Assembly: GCF_900106855.1 (NCBI RefSeq)
Contig: NZ_FNWI01000004.1
Coordinates: forward strand, 2,170,001-2,234,000
From: Varibaculum massiliense
Lineage (GTDB): Bacteria > Actinomycetota > Actinomycetes > Actinomycetales > Actinomycetaceae
Direction of reading: 5' to 3'
DNA: 64,000 nt
Part shown: positions 43,023 to 52,719 of the stretch, one piece after another
Numbering within the stretch: the stretch's first letter is position 1
How the letters are laid out: the number at the start of each line of letters is the position of its first letter
The notes under the pieces: generated by a model
What the model was told of the DNA's origin: nothing
Databases searched by the model: none
What the model saw: the letters and a program-made list of their open reading frames with translations, nothing else
Made by a program: the position numbers and the translations under genes

Positions 43023-43671
43023 TTGCGTCCTCCCTACGTTGTTCCTCACCTCTAAAGTAAGGGGTATCTAAGATGCGCTGCAAACTAGCTATTACCGGGG
43101 TACGCATGGAGGCGACGGTTTCCTGGCAGCCTTGTTCGCTCATGGAAGTTACCCAAGCATCGGACAGGCCGCAGGGAATTATCCGGGCAAAATCACTAAA
43201 AGTGGGGTTCACATTGAGGGCGAAACCGTGCATGGATGCACCCCGCGCAGTATGAATCCCGATGGCGGCAATCTTTTTATCAATTTCCCCGGGTTTTAAT
43301 ACCCAGGCACCGGCTCGTCCGTTAATCCGCTGCGCATGAATCCCGTAGGGCTCTAGGGAGTCGATTACTACCTGTTCCACGGCGCGAATAAAGCGAATAA
43401 CATCTAGAGGCTGCGGCAGTTTCACTATCGGGTAGCAAACCAGTTGCCCCGGGCCATGCCAAGTCACCGAACCACCCCGGTTTACTTCGATCACCGGTAC
43501 ATCTTTATTAGGTACATCTTCCGGTTTGGTATTGCGTCCCACCGTGAAAGTGGGGGAGTACTGCACTAAGAGCGTCGTGTTTTCTCGCGTACCCGCTGCT
43601 ACCTCGGAATGTACCTGTTTATGCAGTTTATCCAGGGTGCGATAGTCCTGCAGCTGCCCGGTTAAATCCAT
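43006..43671 (-). CDS. lipB: Lipoyl(octanoyl) transferase
   Basis: About 221 residues; ATG 43671 is ten bases from GGAAGG, which is too close to the GTG at 43680. Family motifs [18 protein letters not shown] near residue 73 with the substrate-binding His, [20 protein letters not shown] with the catalytic Lys, and [16 protein letters not shown] with the catalytic Cys. It transfers octanoate from acyl carrier protein to lipoyl domains. It forms an operon with lipA. Confidence 0.95.
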   Translation of the reverse strand: MDLTGQLQDYRTLDKLHKQVHSEVAAGTRENTTLLVQYSPTFTVGRNTKPEDVPNKDVPVIEVNRGGSVTWHGPGQLVCYPIVKLPQPLDVIRFIRAVEQVVIDSLEPYGIHAQRINGRAGAWVLKPGEIDKKIAAIGIHTARGASMHGFALNVNPTFSDFARIIPCGLSDAWVTSMSEQGCQETVASMRTPVIASLQRILDTPYFRGEEQRREDANVYTS

Positions 43672-43730
43672 TATTTGCACGCCTTCCAGCCTACCTGCTT
43701 TACCTGCTGTCTAGAGGACGGGAGCGGGGA

Positions 43731-44918
43731 CTATAAGCCAGCAACGAAATCCGCCAAGATTTCTTCCACCTGTCGGGTTTCCACTAAGAAACCGTCATGA
43801 CCGGAAGAAGAAGTGACTTGCCGGTACTGGGCACCCGGAATTTGACGCGCCAGTTCTGCACATTCTTCCACCGGGAATAAGCGGTCAGAATCTACTCCAA
43901 TCACCAGGGTGAGTGCGGAGATAGAGCCGGCGGCGCGGCGGGTACCGCCGCGCCCGCGCCCGATATCGTGAGTGATCATCGCGCGAGTTAACGTTCGATA
44001 AGAACCAGGGTCGAAGCGCTGCGTCAGTTTCTTCCCGTGATAATCCAGGTAGGACTCCACCGCATAGCGTCCCCCCGCCAGGGGATTTTCACCGCCTTGA
44101 GGGTCATGCCCAAACCGGGTGTTTAACTCGCCGGCGGTGCGATAGGTGGCGTGCGCGATTTGCCGCGCCAACGCCATTCCGGGATTACCCGCTTGTTTAT
44201 CGCCCGATAAATAATAGTCCCCACCATCAAAGCTGGTATCTAACTCTTGGGCACACACCTGCATATGTGCCCAACCGGTCTGGTCAGCGCTGGTCGCTCC
44301 GGCGGTAGCGACCAGCGCCAAAGCGCGTACCCGCTGCGGATAGAGGCACGCCCACTCCAGAGCGCGAAAGCCTCCTGCGGAAGGCCCCACCACCAAGGCC
44401 CAAGACAATATTCCCAGGTGCCTGCGCAAATGATTTTCCGCGCGCACTTGGTCACGGGTAGTGATTTCCGGGAAACGCGAACCCCAAGGCAGACCATCGG
44501 GTGCTGGCCAGGCAGGGCCGGTAGAGCCCTGGCATCCGCCTAAACAATTGGGTGCCACCACAAAGTAACGATCCGTATCAATCGGTTTGCCCGGGCCAAC
44601 TACTCGCTCCCACCAACCGGCAGTGGGGTGTGCGGGGCTTTGTAACCCAATCACATGAGAATCCCCGGTCAACGCGTGTTCAATCAAGATTGCATTAGAG
44701 GCATCCGCGTTTAGTTTCCCCCAAGTTTCATACGCCAGGTAGCCACCTGGCAGGGAGCCTCCATTTTCCAAAGGCAGTTCCCCCAGGGAAACAAACTGGC
44801 GGTTACCGGGATCATCCCCCGGTAGCCAAGCGGGATTATTTGCCCAGTTAGTGCCGGGATATTGCTGGCGGGGATTAACGCTAACGCCTTGCGCTTTATC
44901 TTTTATGGCCGTTTGCAT
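43731..44918 (-). CDS. metX: Homoserine O-acetyltransferase
   Basis: 395 residues of an alpha/beta-hydrolase: HALTGDSHVIG near residue 80, the nucleophile elbow VVGPSAGGFRALEWA near 180, and SSGHDGFLVE with the catalytic His near the end. It acetylates homoserine for direct sulfhydrylation by MetY. It lies 42 bp downstream of metY on the same strand, so both share the metY leader. The nucleophile motif GPSAGG differs from the common GGSMGG. Confidence 0.92.
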   Translation of the reverse strand: MQTAIKDKAQGVSVNPRQQYPGTNWANNPAWLPGDDPGNRQFVSLGELPLENGGSLPGGYLAYETWGKLNADASNAILIEHALTGDSHVIGLQSPAHPTAGWWERVVGPGKPIDTDRYFVVAPNCLGGCQGSTGPAWPAPDGLPWGSRFPEITTRDQVRAENHLRRHLGILSWALVVGPSAGGFRALEWACLYPQRVRALALVATAGATSADQTGWAHMQVCAQELDTSFDGGDYYLSGDKQAGNPGMALARQIAHATYRTAGELNTRFGHDPQGGENPLAGGRYAVESYLDYHGKKLTQRFDPGSYRTLTRAMITHDIGRGRGGTRRAAGSISALTLVIGVDSDRLFPVEECAELARQIPGAQYRQVTSSSGHDGFLVETRQVEEILADFVAGL

Positions 44919-44960
44919 TTTGGTTCTTCCTTTAAGTCCTATCTGCTGCGGGTACGAGGG

Positions 44961-46253
44961 TTACTGCTTAATCGCCGCGAAACCGGCCTCTAGGTCAGCG
45001 ATAATGTCCGCCACGTCCTCTAGGCCGACCGAAACGCGGATAGTGGATTGGCTGATACCCGCCGCCGCCAACTCTTGCTCATTAGCTTGCGAATGGGTAG
45101 TAGAGGCCGGGTGAATAACTTGGGAACGCAAATCTCCCAGGTTCGCAACGTTAGTTAGCAGCTCCAAAGCATCTACGAAAGCCTCCCCAGCCGCGCGGTC
45201 GCCCTTGAGGTCAAAAGCTAAAACCGCGCCCGCGCCGCCGGGAGCATATTTTTGCTGCAAACCATGGGTGGGGGACGATTTTAGCCCCGAATAGTTAACC
45301 GCTGCTACCTGCGGATGTGCTTCCAAGAACTCTGCTACTTTTTGGGCGTTCTCTACGTGGCGTTGCACCCGCAGTGACAGGGTTTCGATCCCGATATTTA
45401 CTAGGAAGGAGTTAAAGGGGCTGGCCGCGAACCCAAAGTCACGCAGCCCCTGCACCCGGGCTTTCACGATGAATGCGCTTTCCCCTAGGTCTTTATATAC
45501 CAGGCCGTGATAGGAAGGATCCGGTTGGTTGAATTGGGGGAAACGCTGCGGATCAGCTCCCCAATCGAAAGTGCCGCCATCGACAATCACTCCTTGGATA
45601 GAATTGCCATGTCCGCACAGATATTTCGAGGCCGAATGCACCACGATATCGGCTCCCCACTCTAGGGGGCGGGTCAAATAGGGGGTGGCCACGGTGTTAT
45701 CGACGATAAAAGGTACTCCGACCCGGTGCGCCGCCTGGGCGACGGCCTCGATATCTAGAAAATCATTTTTCGGATTGGGAATAGTTTCCCCAAAGAACGC
45801 GATAGTGTGTTCATCGGCGGCTGCCTCCCACTGCGATGCATCGGTAGGGTCGGCAACAAAAGTAGTGGTGATGCCATAACGCGGCAGATTATTGGCCAGG
45901 AACGCGATGGTGCCTCCGTATAGCGAAGGCGAAGCCACGATATTGTCTCCGGCCTCGGCAATCGTCAAAATAGTCAGCGCAATCGCGGCGGCTCCCGAAG
46001 AAGTCGAAAGCGCCCCCACTCCGCCCTCTAGCGAGTTAACCCGCTGCTCGAAAACCTCGTTAGTGGGGTTATTTAGGCGAGTGTAGATAGGACCGGGTTC
46101 TTTTAAGGCGAAGCGATCCGCGCCCTGTTTCGCGTCCTTAAAAACGTAACCATTGGTTTGATAAAGGGGAGGCACCGGGGATCCGGTTTCTTTATCGGGA
46201 CGGTATCCGGCGTGAATCTGGCGAGTATCAAAGCCCCAGTTTTGCTTAGTCAT
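44961..46253 (-). CDS. metY: O-acetylhomoserine aminocarboxypropyltransferase/sulfhydrylase
   Basis: 430 residues, Cys/Met-metabolism PLP enzyme: GFDTRQIHAGYRPDKETGS at the start, SSGAAAIALTILTIAEAGDN, and VHSASKYLCGHGNSIQGVIV with the PLP Lys near residue 210. The C-terminal domain follows. It makes homocysteine from O-acetylhomoserine and sulfide. First gene of a metY-metX operon behind a long structured leader. Confidence 0.94.
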   Translation of the reverse strand: MTKQNWGFDTRQIHAGYRPDKETGSPVPPLYQTNGYVFKDAKQGADRFALKEPGPIYTRLNNPTNEVFEQRVNSLEGGVGALSTSSGAAAIALTILTIAEAGDNIVASPSLYGGTIAFLANNLPRYGITTTFVADPTDASQWEAAADEHTIAFFGETIPNPKNDFLDIEAVAQAAHRVGVPFIVDNTVATPYLTRPLEWGADIVVHSASKYLCGHGNSIQGVIVDGGTFDWGADPQRFPQFNQPDPSYHGLVYKDLGESAFIVKARVQGLRDFGFAASPFNSFLVNIGIETLSLRVQRHVENAQKVAEFLEAHPQVAAVNYSGLKSSPTHGLQQKYAPGGAGAVLAFDLKGDRAAGEAFVDALELLTNVANLGDLRSQVIHPASTTHSQANEQELAAAGISQSTIRVSVGLEDVADIIADLEAGFAAIKQ

Positions 46254-46320
46254 TTTCTTTTATCCTTTTCAAAGTAGATTTGGGTTTTTTAAAACGTTTG
46301 CCAATAGTCCACTTCGGATA

Positions 46321-46368
46321 AAGAAAAAGCCCGGCAAGGCAGTCCAAAGGGACTTTCTTTGCACGGGC
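46321..46368 (-). terminator. Intrinsic terminator/attenuator in the metY leader
   Basis: On the minus strand GCCCG (46364-46368) pairs with CGGGC (46329-46335 region), with an inner GTCC/GGAC hairpin, followed by TTTTTCTTT. It lies 70 bases upstream of the metY start and within its own leader, so it should regulate readthrough. Confidence 0.7.
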
Positions 46369-46460
46369 AAACGCGTCGCCGCCTAGGGGCGGACTGAGAA
46401 GAGCTGACCGTGCGGGTCAGCTGAACATTCGACGTGTCATGCCCCTAAGATAACCCAGTA
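46369..46460 (-). promoter_or_regulatory. Structured metY leader RNA with possible 7-codon leader ORF
   Basis: The RNA has a closing stem GGGGC/GCCCC (46441-46445 with 46384-46388) around a perfect AGCTGACC/GGTCAGCT hairpin. A short frame at 46440-46417 reads MTRRMFS and stops inside that hairpin; AGGGG lies next to its ATG, in the closing stem. Together with the downstream terminator this looks like a riboswitch or peptide-based attenuator that controls the methionine genes. I do not recognise a canonical SAM class. Confidence 0.5.
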
Positions 46461-46609
46461 TTCCCCGCCAATAGCAAGCCTGTCTTAAAAGTTGAGAACT
46501 AAGTCACTGTTTCGGTAAGGGAATTTTTTTGATTCTCAGCGTTCTAACGGCTGAAAAAGCGCCTCTTAGCGGTTAATCTGGAGGAAAGAGAAACCGTAAA
46601 GGAGAAATC

Positions 46610-47842
46610 ATGAGCCAAGACAGCTTGCCCAGTGTAGACACCGATGCCGACCCGGTAGTTTCCTGGACTGTTCAAGAAGGAGCGATGGTAGCTGCCAAGC
46701 TCGATCCTCATGCGGTCTGCCAGTTTTTCCAGGAACAAAACATCGTAGCTGAGGTTGACTGGTTCCCGGACACCCCGCACTTGCTGGGAGTAAATATGCT
46801 TCGTAACCAAGCTGATGGCCTGGCTGCCCTAGATGACGCAGAGCAACCTCTGCGAGTGGGGGCAGCGCTTCCAGAAGTGGTAGACAGACTGGCAGAAAAG
46901 TTTGCAGCTGATGTTTTGATAGGCGAATACCATTCCAATAAGCTGCCTGCAGATAAACCGATGCCTTCCCGCAGCGCCGATTCCACCCAGCCGGTACGGG
47001 TAGTAGAAATCTCGCAAATGCCGGTTTCGTCGGTGCCGTTTTGTGCCGCCTCAGAAGGTAAAACCTTGGGCTGCGTTACCCTTTCGGAGGGGCGAATCGC
47101 CTTATTCTATGAAACTATCCGGGGTGACATTGTGGAAGGCTCCCTGATTTCTAGAATCCCGGCTCTGGGGCTCTATGTTTCTGACCATGATCAACGGATA
47201 GTGGCGGTGACTTCCGATGAAATTGCCGACCCCGAAAAACTAGCAATCCACTCCTGGCTGTTGCAAAACCAAGTGGTTCCCGGGGCAGTCAAATACCCGG
47301 ATTCGGCACTGTTAGAGAAAATACGCGAATACCTAGGACATTCATCTTCCCCTAAACGCATTGCTGAAACCGCTGGTTGCGATGCCGAACAGTTAGCAGA
47401 AACCTTCAAAACGCCAGGTCAAGATGGTATGGTGCGGACAATAGAAGTCTTGGGACTACCAGCCGAAGCCGCCGCCTTCCTCTATGGACAGCTCGACCTT
47501 GAGGAAGTACCCGGTATCGAAATCTTTCACGAGCCCGGTTGGGCGGCTGCCATGGGACACAGCGTAGATATGCGGATTCTGCATTCTGATGAGGATCAGA
47601 AAACTCTTTTCGGTATCTTGCGGAAACTAGAAATAGAGCACCCCACTTTGATGAAAGTGGCTAATATCGCTCAGTTAGCAGTGGGAATTGGACTGGTGGG
47701 AGCCGGTGTGGTTGGTTTAATCGGAAAGAAGCGTTTCTCCCGGCTATCTCTGCTGGGGGGAGTGATGCTGGTGATTGATGGGGGACTGCGTTCTTCGGTG
47801 ATTCATCACATGAAGAATCGAATCGTGGGTGATTATAAATAA
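46610..47842 (+). CDS. Unrecognised 410-residue protein with C-terminal membrane segments
   Basis: ATG behind AAGGAG, so translation is well supported. The N-terminal ~340 residues are soluble and acidic with no motif I know. Around residue 352 VANIAQLAVGIGLVGAGVVG and then RLSLLGGVMLVIDGGL are hydrophobic, so two tail membrane helices are likely, with an HHMKNRI end. It is divergent from metY and convergent with yihY. A tail-anchored protein is the best description. The function is unknown. Confidence 0.75.
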   Translation: MSQDSLPSVDTDADPVVSWTVQEGAMVAAKLDPHAVCQFFQEQNIVAEVDWFPDTPHLLGVNMLRNQADGLAALDDAEQPLRVGAALPEVVDRLAEKFAADVLIGEYHSNKLPADKPMPSRSADSTQPVRVVEISQMPVSSVPFCAASEGKTLGCVTLSEGRIALFYETIRGDIVEGSLISRIPALGLYVSDHDQRIVAVTSDEIADPEKLAIHSWLLQNQVVPGAVKYPDSALLEKIREYLGHSSSPKRIAETAGCDAEQLAETFKTPGQDGMVRTIEVLGLPAEAAAFLYGQLDLEEVPGIEIFHEPGWAAAMGHSVDMRILHSDEDQKTLFGILRKLEIEHPTLMKVANIAQLAVGIGLVGAGVVGLIGKKRFSRLSLLGGVMLVIDGGLRSSVIHHMKNRIVGDYK

Positions 47843-47903
47843 GGATGTTTGTAATGCTAGCAGCGCTTTTGGCTAGTAGCTAGTGTTCTGGGATTCGTGT
47901 GCG

Positions 47904-49172
47904 CTAACGAGGGTCACGCCGCGAGTCTTTGAGGGATTGCAAGAAGGCTATCCGCTTTTCCTGCCGGGTAATCAGGCGGTCAATATGGGCGGAAATTTTG
48001 CCCTGCCAGGGTTTACCGCTTTGGCTTACCAGGCGCGAACGCCACTTTTTCGCTGTTCCCAGCGGTGACTGGCCGGGTAAAGAGGTATCAGCAGGAGCAT
48101 CCAGGTCAACCAATCCGCTCAAACGATGATGCGCCCAATCTAAAGTTAGGGGTTGAGAAAGAGAAACGTAGTTAGGGCGCTCCTCGGCATGAAGATCCTC
48201 GGCCTGGGTAGCTTTGAGGGCTTTGGGGGGATTAGCGGTAAATGCGCAAGAAATCAACATCACTCGCGAGAGTAAGTTAATCCACAGCAGCAGCGTGGCG
48301 ACAGCCGCAAAAGAAGCAAGTAAGGGGTTAGTGACCGCCCCGACTGCCGAAGTTCCCAAGGATCTAATCAGGGTAGAAATCAGCCCGAACATCGCTAACC
48401 CCCAGATCAAATCGACTCTGGGTACCCTAACTAGTGCCACGAACCGAATCAGAACCCACAGGATTAATCCGTCGATAGTGGCACTGATTAAAAAAGATCC
48501 AATCCGAATCATCGCCGAGGCAAAGGCAGATTCTACGCCAAGTGCCGAAAATATCTGGGTACCAATGACGGTATGTGCCAAGGTCAAAACCCCGGTAGCG
48601 CCCACTCCGACAGCAATAGCCGCGAATCCTAGCAGGTCACGTAGCTTTTCCATCGCCACCCCGTAGGGTACTTGATCAATTCCAAACATGGCGCGGATGG
48701 AAGATTTCATCGCGCGCATAACGGAGGTGGCTGAAAATAGCAGCACTACTACCGCAACTATCCCGGTGATAGAAAACGAATTAGAAAGCACCAAGTCTGA
48801 AGGGTTAAGAATCCCCGAAGATCCCTTCCATTCCAGCACTCCCGGCAGGGTAGTCGCCAGAGAAGAAAAAATCGCGTCTTTCAGGTGCGGGCTGCGACCA
48901 AGTAGTCCCAGGAATACCGTTACTGCGATTGTTAACGCGGCAGCTAGCGAAAATATCGCGGAATAGGCAATCCCTCCCGCAAGCAGCGCTCCTCGTCCGT
49001 TGCTGTAGCGCATGAGCGAACGAACAATCCGGGTGCGCTGCACCCACAGCCCAAATATCTTGGCTTTATCAACTATTCCTGCCTGCGTTCTCACCTCGCG
49101 GAAGCTAGGGGAGAATTGTTCACGGTGCCGAGCACGCACTGATAGCTGCGGAGAATTGGCGGTTTCTTGCAT
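47904..49172 (-). CDS. YihY/BrkB family membrane protein
   Basis: 422 residues with the family pattern: RGALLAGGIAYSAIFSLAAA near residue 60, multiple helices, WINLLSRVMLISCAFTAN near 310, then a cytoplasmic tail of about 100 residues. The long polar tail ends KRIAFLQSLKDSRRDPR. About six membrane helices. The family was once called RNase BN, and that activity is not its role. Function unknown; convergent with the 410-residue protein. Confidence 0.88.
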   Translation of the reverse strand: MQETANSPQLSVRARHREQFSPSFREVRTQAGIVDKAKIFGLWVQRTRIVRSLMRYSNGRGALLAGGIAYSAIFSLAAALTIAVTVFLGLLGRSPHLKDAIFSSLATTLPGVLEWKGSSGILNPSDLVLSNSFSITGIVAVVVLLFSATSVMRAMKSSIRAMFGIDQVPYGVAMEKLRDLLGFAAIAVGVGATGVLTLAHTVIGTQIFSALGVESAFASAMIRIGSFLISATIDGLILWVLIRFVALVRVPRVDLIWGLAMFGLISTLIRSLGTSAVGAVTNPLLASFAAVATLLLWINLLSRVMLISCAFTANPPKALKATQAEDLHAEERPNYVSLSQPLTLDWAHHRLSGLVDLDAPADTSLPGQSPLGTAKKWRSRLVSQSGKPWQGKISAHIDRLITRQEKRIAFLQSLKDSRRDPR

Positions 49173-49299
49173 AGTTTAAATCTAGCGGTTTCGGTCACCA
49201 GAAGCACTCTGAAAACGAACAAAAACGCGCGGGAAAAAAGACAATTTACAACATTTGGGGTAACCTAGGGGAAAGGTTTTCCCACACATGGAGTAGCTC

Positions 49300-50091
49300 A
49301 TGTTAGCGCACCAGCGGCACGATGAAATTTTACAGCAGGTAAATCAAAACGGGTCAGTGCGAGTAACTGATCTGGTAACTCAGCTGGACGTATCAGAAAT
49401 GACGGTGCGGCGCGATATTCGGGTATTGGCTGCAAAAGGGCTACTCAAGCGGGTTCATGGCGGGGCAATTCGGCTGGAGGGGGCGCCGGGAGGCGGTAAT
49501 CTCCCCGTGAGTGCTCCCAGCGGAGAAGAAAAAATACTTGCACAAGCCGCCCTAGAAACTATTCGCCCCGGATCAAACGTGTTTATTGGCGGCGGTGGCT
49601 GTGGAACGATTCTGGCTAAACTAATAACCGAGAGCGAATTTTTCTCTTCACTTACAGTAGCAACCAACTATTTGCCGGTGGCTAAGATACTTGACCATGC
49701 CCAGCAGGGACAACGCGACAAAGGTAGCGCCCCGGCTAAAGTAATTATTTTTGGGGGACAGCCGGAAAACTATGAAAATCTAGGCCCGCTAACCCTGACA
49801 AATGCCTCTAATTTTTATTTTCATTCGGTATTTATCGAGGCGGAAGGAATAGACAAAGATACTGGTTTGAGCTGTGAAAATATCGACAAAGCGGCTCTGA
49901 ATCGCGTGCTGATCCGCAATTGTGAGTTCACCACCGTGATGGTGCCTACCCGAAGTTGGGGACGCACCGCTCTAAACGTAGTTTGTCCCTTGAATCAGCT
50001 CTCGCGGATAGTATCTGCTACGCAACCTCCTACAGAAATAGCCGAAGCGCTCACCCAGGCGCAAATAATGTTGGATGTACGCGAACCTTAA
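49300..50091 (+). CDS. DeoR-family transcriptional regulator
   Basis: 263 residues. N-terminal winged HTH: RHDEILQQVNQNGSVRVTDL, LDVSEMTVRRDIRVLAAKGL, KRVHGGAIRL, the DeoR signature. The C-terminal DeoRC sensor begins with IFIGGGGCGTI-like sequence and binds a sugar phosphate in this family. It may control the downstream manC, 27 bp away, or sugar genes elsewhere. Transcribed in the same direction as manC. Confidence 0.9.
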   Translation: MLAHQRHDEILQQVNQNGSVRVTDLVTQLDVSEMTVRRDIRVLAAKGLLKRVHGGAIRLEGAPGGGNLPVSAPSGEEKILAQAALETIRPGSNVFIGGGGCGTILAKLITESEFFSSLTVATNYLPVAKILDHAQQGQRDKGSAPAKVIIFGGQPENYENLGPLTLTNASNFYFHSVFIEAEGIDKDTGLSCENIDKAALNRVLIRNCEFTTVMVPTRSWGRTALNVVCPLNQLSRIVSATQPPTEIAEALTQAQIMLDVREP

Positions 50092-50118
50092 GCAGACCGC
50101 TATACGATAGTAAAAGTC

Positions 50119-51216
50119 ATGAGCCTGCACGTTATTATTCCCGCTGGCGGACCGGGAAGTCGCCTCTGGCCCCTGTCAAGGGCCGCGCAACCAAAGTTTC
50201 TACTTGACCTGTTGGGGCAAGGATCTAGCCTGCTGCAAGCCACCGTTGACCGGCTCTGCCCGCTGACAGCTTCATTAACAGTGGTAACTGGCGCCAGTCA
50301 CGGCGAGGCGGTAGCCTCCCAAAACCTCCCCGCACGCTTAAACCCCGAGGTTAAAAGTAAATATGCGATGCTACTTGAGCCCAGCCGGAAAAACTCGCTG
50401 GGGGCGATTGCCTGGGCGGCAGCGCGACTGCAGGCAAAGTATGGGGCAGTGATTGCCGGGTCTTTTGCGGCTGATCATGCCATCAAAGATGTTTCCGCCT
50501 TCCGTCAGGCAGTAACTGCTGCAGTCAAAGCTGCTGAGGGCGGGAAAATTGTAACTATCGGAATCGCCCCTAGCCGCCCTGCTACTGCTTATGGCTATAT
50601 TTGTGCCTCCGATACGATTTTGAGGGCGGAAGGCGACCAGCCGCCAGTCCTGGTAGCAAAAAGTTTTAAAGAAAAACCCTCCGAGCCGCAGGCCAGAAAC
50701 TACCTGGAAACCGGCGGTTACTTTTGGAATGCGGGAATGTTTGTTTTTAACACGGAGATTCTCCTTTCTCACCTACGCGAATTGCTTCCCAGCTACTATG
50801 AAACTATCCAAGAGATGGTGAGACTTACCCCCGGGACGGCAGAGTTTGTCACGCTCTGGGAATCACTGCCTTCTTATCCCATCGATACTGCAATCGCTGA
50901 ACCGGTAGCTGCCCGCGGCGGGGTAGCAGTGGTAGCTGCCGCCGATTTCGGGTGGTCAGATGTAGGAGATTTTGATTCCCTACACGCCGCGCTTACCGGA
51001 GATAATCCACTAAATCCGGTAGTACGCGGAACTGGGGAAAGTCAGGTTCTTGCTAGCCCGGGCGCATTTATAGACCATCAAGGGGAAGAAAAACTTGTAG
51101 TGGTGGGGATCCCTAATGCAGTAGTAATACGCCGCGGGGACGTAACTTTGGTGACCACCACAGAGAGCGCCCAAAAAATAGGGGATGTCGCTGGCGAACA
51201 AGGGGAACTAGCTTGA
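50119..51216 (+). CDS. manC: Mannose-1-phosphate guanylyltransferase
   Basis: 365 residues. Nucleotidyltransferase signature VIIPAGGPGSRLWPLSRAAQPK at the start (VIIPAGGPGSRLWPLSR), then ALGAIAWAAARLQAKYG-like helix, GSFAADHAIKD with the metal Asp, KEKPSEPQARNYL and YFWNAGMFVF. The C-terminal left-handed beta helix is short, and the isomerase domain of bifunctional ManC is absent. It makes GDP-mannose for glycans or glycolipids. It overlaps the next gene by TTGA. Confidence 0.9.
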   Translation: MSLHVIIPAGGPGSRLWPLSRAAQPKFLLDLLGQGSSLLQATVDRLCPLTASLTVVTGASHGEAVASQNLPARLNPEVKSKYAMLLEPSRKNSLGAIAWAAARLQAKYGAVIAGSFAADHAIKDVSAFRQAVTAAVKAAEGGKIVTIGIAPSRPATAYGYICASDTILRAEGDQPPVLVAKSFKEKPSEPQARNYLETGGYFWNAGMFVFNTEILLSHLRELLPSYYETIQEMVRLTPGTAEFVTLWESLPSYPIDTAIAEPVAARGGVAVVAAADFGWSDVGDFDSLHAALTGDNPLNPVVRGTGESQVLASPGAFIDHQGEEKLVVVGIPNAVVIRRGDVTLVTTTESAQKIGDVAGEQGELA

Positions 51217-52436
51217 AGTTCTTTAGGCAGACCATAGCGCTGTTGATAGCGGCTCTGGCACTTGCGGGATGTGCAGGCACCAATGTGGCGCCCTCCGGAT
51301 ATATAAATGCTGCTGACTTTCGCACCTGTCTGCTGACCTTGGGAAAGGGCGGGGTAGGATCGATTAACGCCAGTGCTATTACCGCTTTAAAGGATGGTCA
51401 AAAACGTCTCGGGGTGGCGGCGCGGCGGAGTACCCTAGATTCCCCCGCAAAGATAGAAAAGGCTATTGCCCGTGATATTTCTGCCAATTGTTCTTTGATA
51501 ATCGGGGTGGGGGAAGCATTTGTTGAACCCCTGATGGAACAGGCAAAATATCACCGCTCTCGTCATTTCGCCCTATTGTTGCCGCCGGGTACATCTGCCC
51601 AAGCCACCCGAGAGAACCTGGCCATAGTTACCTATGACCTGAGTCAACCGGCATACGTAGCCGGGTTTATCGCGGCTGGAACTTCTGCCAGTGGGCAGGT
51701 AGCCGCGATTGCGGGTAAGAAAAACCAGACTAATCAAACGCTGCTGGCTGCTTTTGCTAAAGGGGTGGAGCGCTATAACGCCGAGCAGGGGGCAAAAAAA
51801 TCCTCGGCGGTGAAGGTGAATGCAAAGGCTGACGGTAACGGTTTGTATTTGGGGGAGAAAGCCCCGGTATCCAAGGTAAAAGGGCAAGTAGAAACCCTGA
51901 TAAAGCAGGGCGCTGATGTAATTTTTTTTGCCGAGGGCGCGCAAAGTCCAGAGGGGTTAGCAGCGATTAGTAAGGTAAATCAAGACAGATACCAAGCGGC
52001 TAAAGCTGCTGCGGAAGCCAGTAAAAGCGCGGAGCCCGAGGCAGATAATGGCAGTGAGAGCACTCCGGAAAGTAGCGAAGAAACTACATCTTCTCCTGCA
52101 ACTACTGACAGCCTGGCAGAAAATGACGCTGTCGGTTCGATTACCGCGATTTGGTATCTGACCGATGGGCACCAAACTCAAGGAAGCCCAGCGGGAAAGA
52201 ATCCTCCCATCTTAACCTCGATTGTTCCCGATATTTCCCAGGCGATGATTTCATTGATTGAAGAAGCCCGTAAAGATCGCTTTGCCGCTAACTCCACCCA
52301 GATTTTGGGAACTTATCAGAATGGTTGGGTAGGGCTCACACCGTTTTACGAATATGACTCGACGGTTCCTAATGAGGTTAAGAAAAAGTCGCAAATAATA
52401 GAAGAAGAATTCCGGCAGGGAACTTTGAAACTGTAA
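51213..52436 (+). CDS. BMP-family lipoprotein
   Basis: 407 residues from TTG 51213, which overlaps the manC stop. Signal peptide with lipobox LALAGCAGT, lipidated Cys at residue 20. The body resembles substrate-binding proteins of the BMP/Med type (LIIGVGEAFVEPLMEQAKYH, YVAGFIAAGTSASGQVAAI). A Ser/Glu-rich disordered insert (EADNGSESTPESSEETTSSP) lies near residue 285. BMP proteins bind nucleosides for ABC import, but no permease genes are adjacent, so the ligand is uncertain. Confidence 0.75.
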   Translation: MKFFRQTIALLIAALALAGCAGTNVAPSGYINAADFRTCLLTLGKGGVGSINASAITALKDGQKRLGVAARRSTLDSPAKIEKAIARDISANCSLIIGVGEAFVEPLMEQAKYHRSRHFALLLPPGTSAQATRENLAIVTYDLSQPAYVAGFIAAGTSASGQVAAIAGKKNQTNQTLLAAFAKGVERYNAEQGAKKSSAVKVNAKADGNGLYLGEKAPVSKVKGQVETLIKQGADVIFFAEGAQSPEGLAAISKVNQDRYQAAKAAAEASKSAEPEADNGSESTPESSEETTSSPATTDSLAENDAVGSITAIWYLTDGHQTQGSPAGKNPPILTSIVPDISQAMISLIEEARKDRFAANSTQILGTYQNGWVGLTPFYEYDSTVPNEVKKKSQIIEEEFRQGTLKL

Positions 52437-52524
52437 TCTTAGCTTTCCCTTTAGGCAGGTACTAGCGAACTAAACTCTCTAGTAAGCGTTGTATTTTTAG
52501 CGGATTAAACGCATTCCTTCAGAC

Positions 52525-52719
52525 TTAGGTTTCGTCGGGATAGAGCTGATGGATAGCTGCCGCTAAATCGATGACTTCTTTCTTGCTCATTTCGATAACC
52601 AGGCGTCCGCCTCCCAAAGCTGGTAGCCGCAATACGACTTCCCGACCTTCTTCTGTGCGCGCACCGTCCTCTGCTACTTCTAACGGACCATCTCCGGTTC
52701 GCGGTTTCATTGCTGCCAT
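52525..52719 (-). CDS. DUF3117 family protein
   Basis: 64 residues beginning MAAMKPRTGDGPLEV, the exact family start, then VLRLPALGGGRLVIEMSK and a C-terminal helix. It is longer than usual by an acidic insertion (EDGARTEEGRE). The family is widespread in actinobacteria and has no known function. The stretch 52720-53006 after it shows no gene. Confidence 0.92.
   Translation of the reverse strand: MAAMKPRTGDGPLEVAEDGARTEEGREVVLRLPALGGGRLVIEMSKKEVIDLAAAIHQLYPDET

Noticed and set aside
46369-46460. Canonical SAM-I riboswitch
   Set aside because: I could not find the standard SAM-I core (the CUCUUAUC-AGAG start and paired GGGAC/GCAACC elements). It is reported only as a structured leader.
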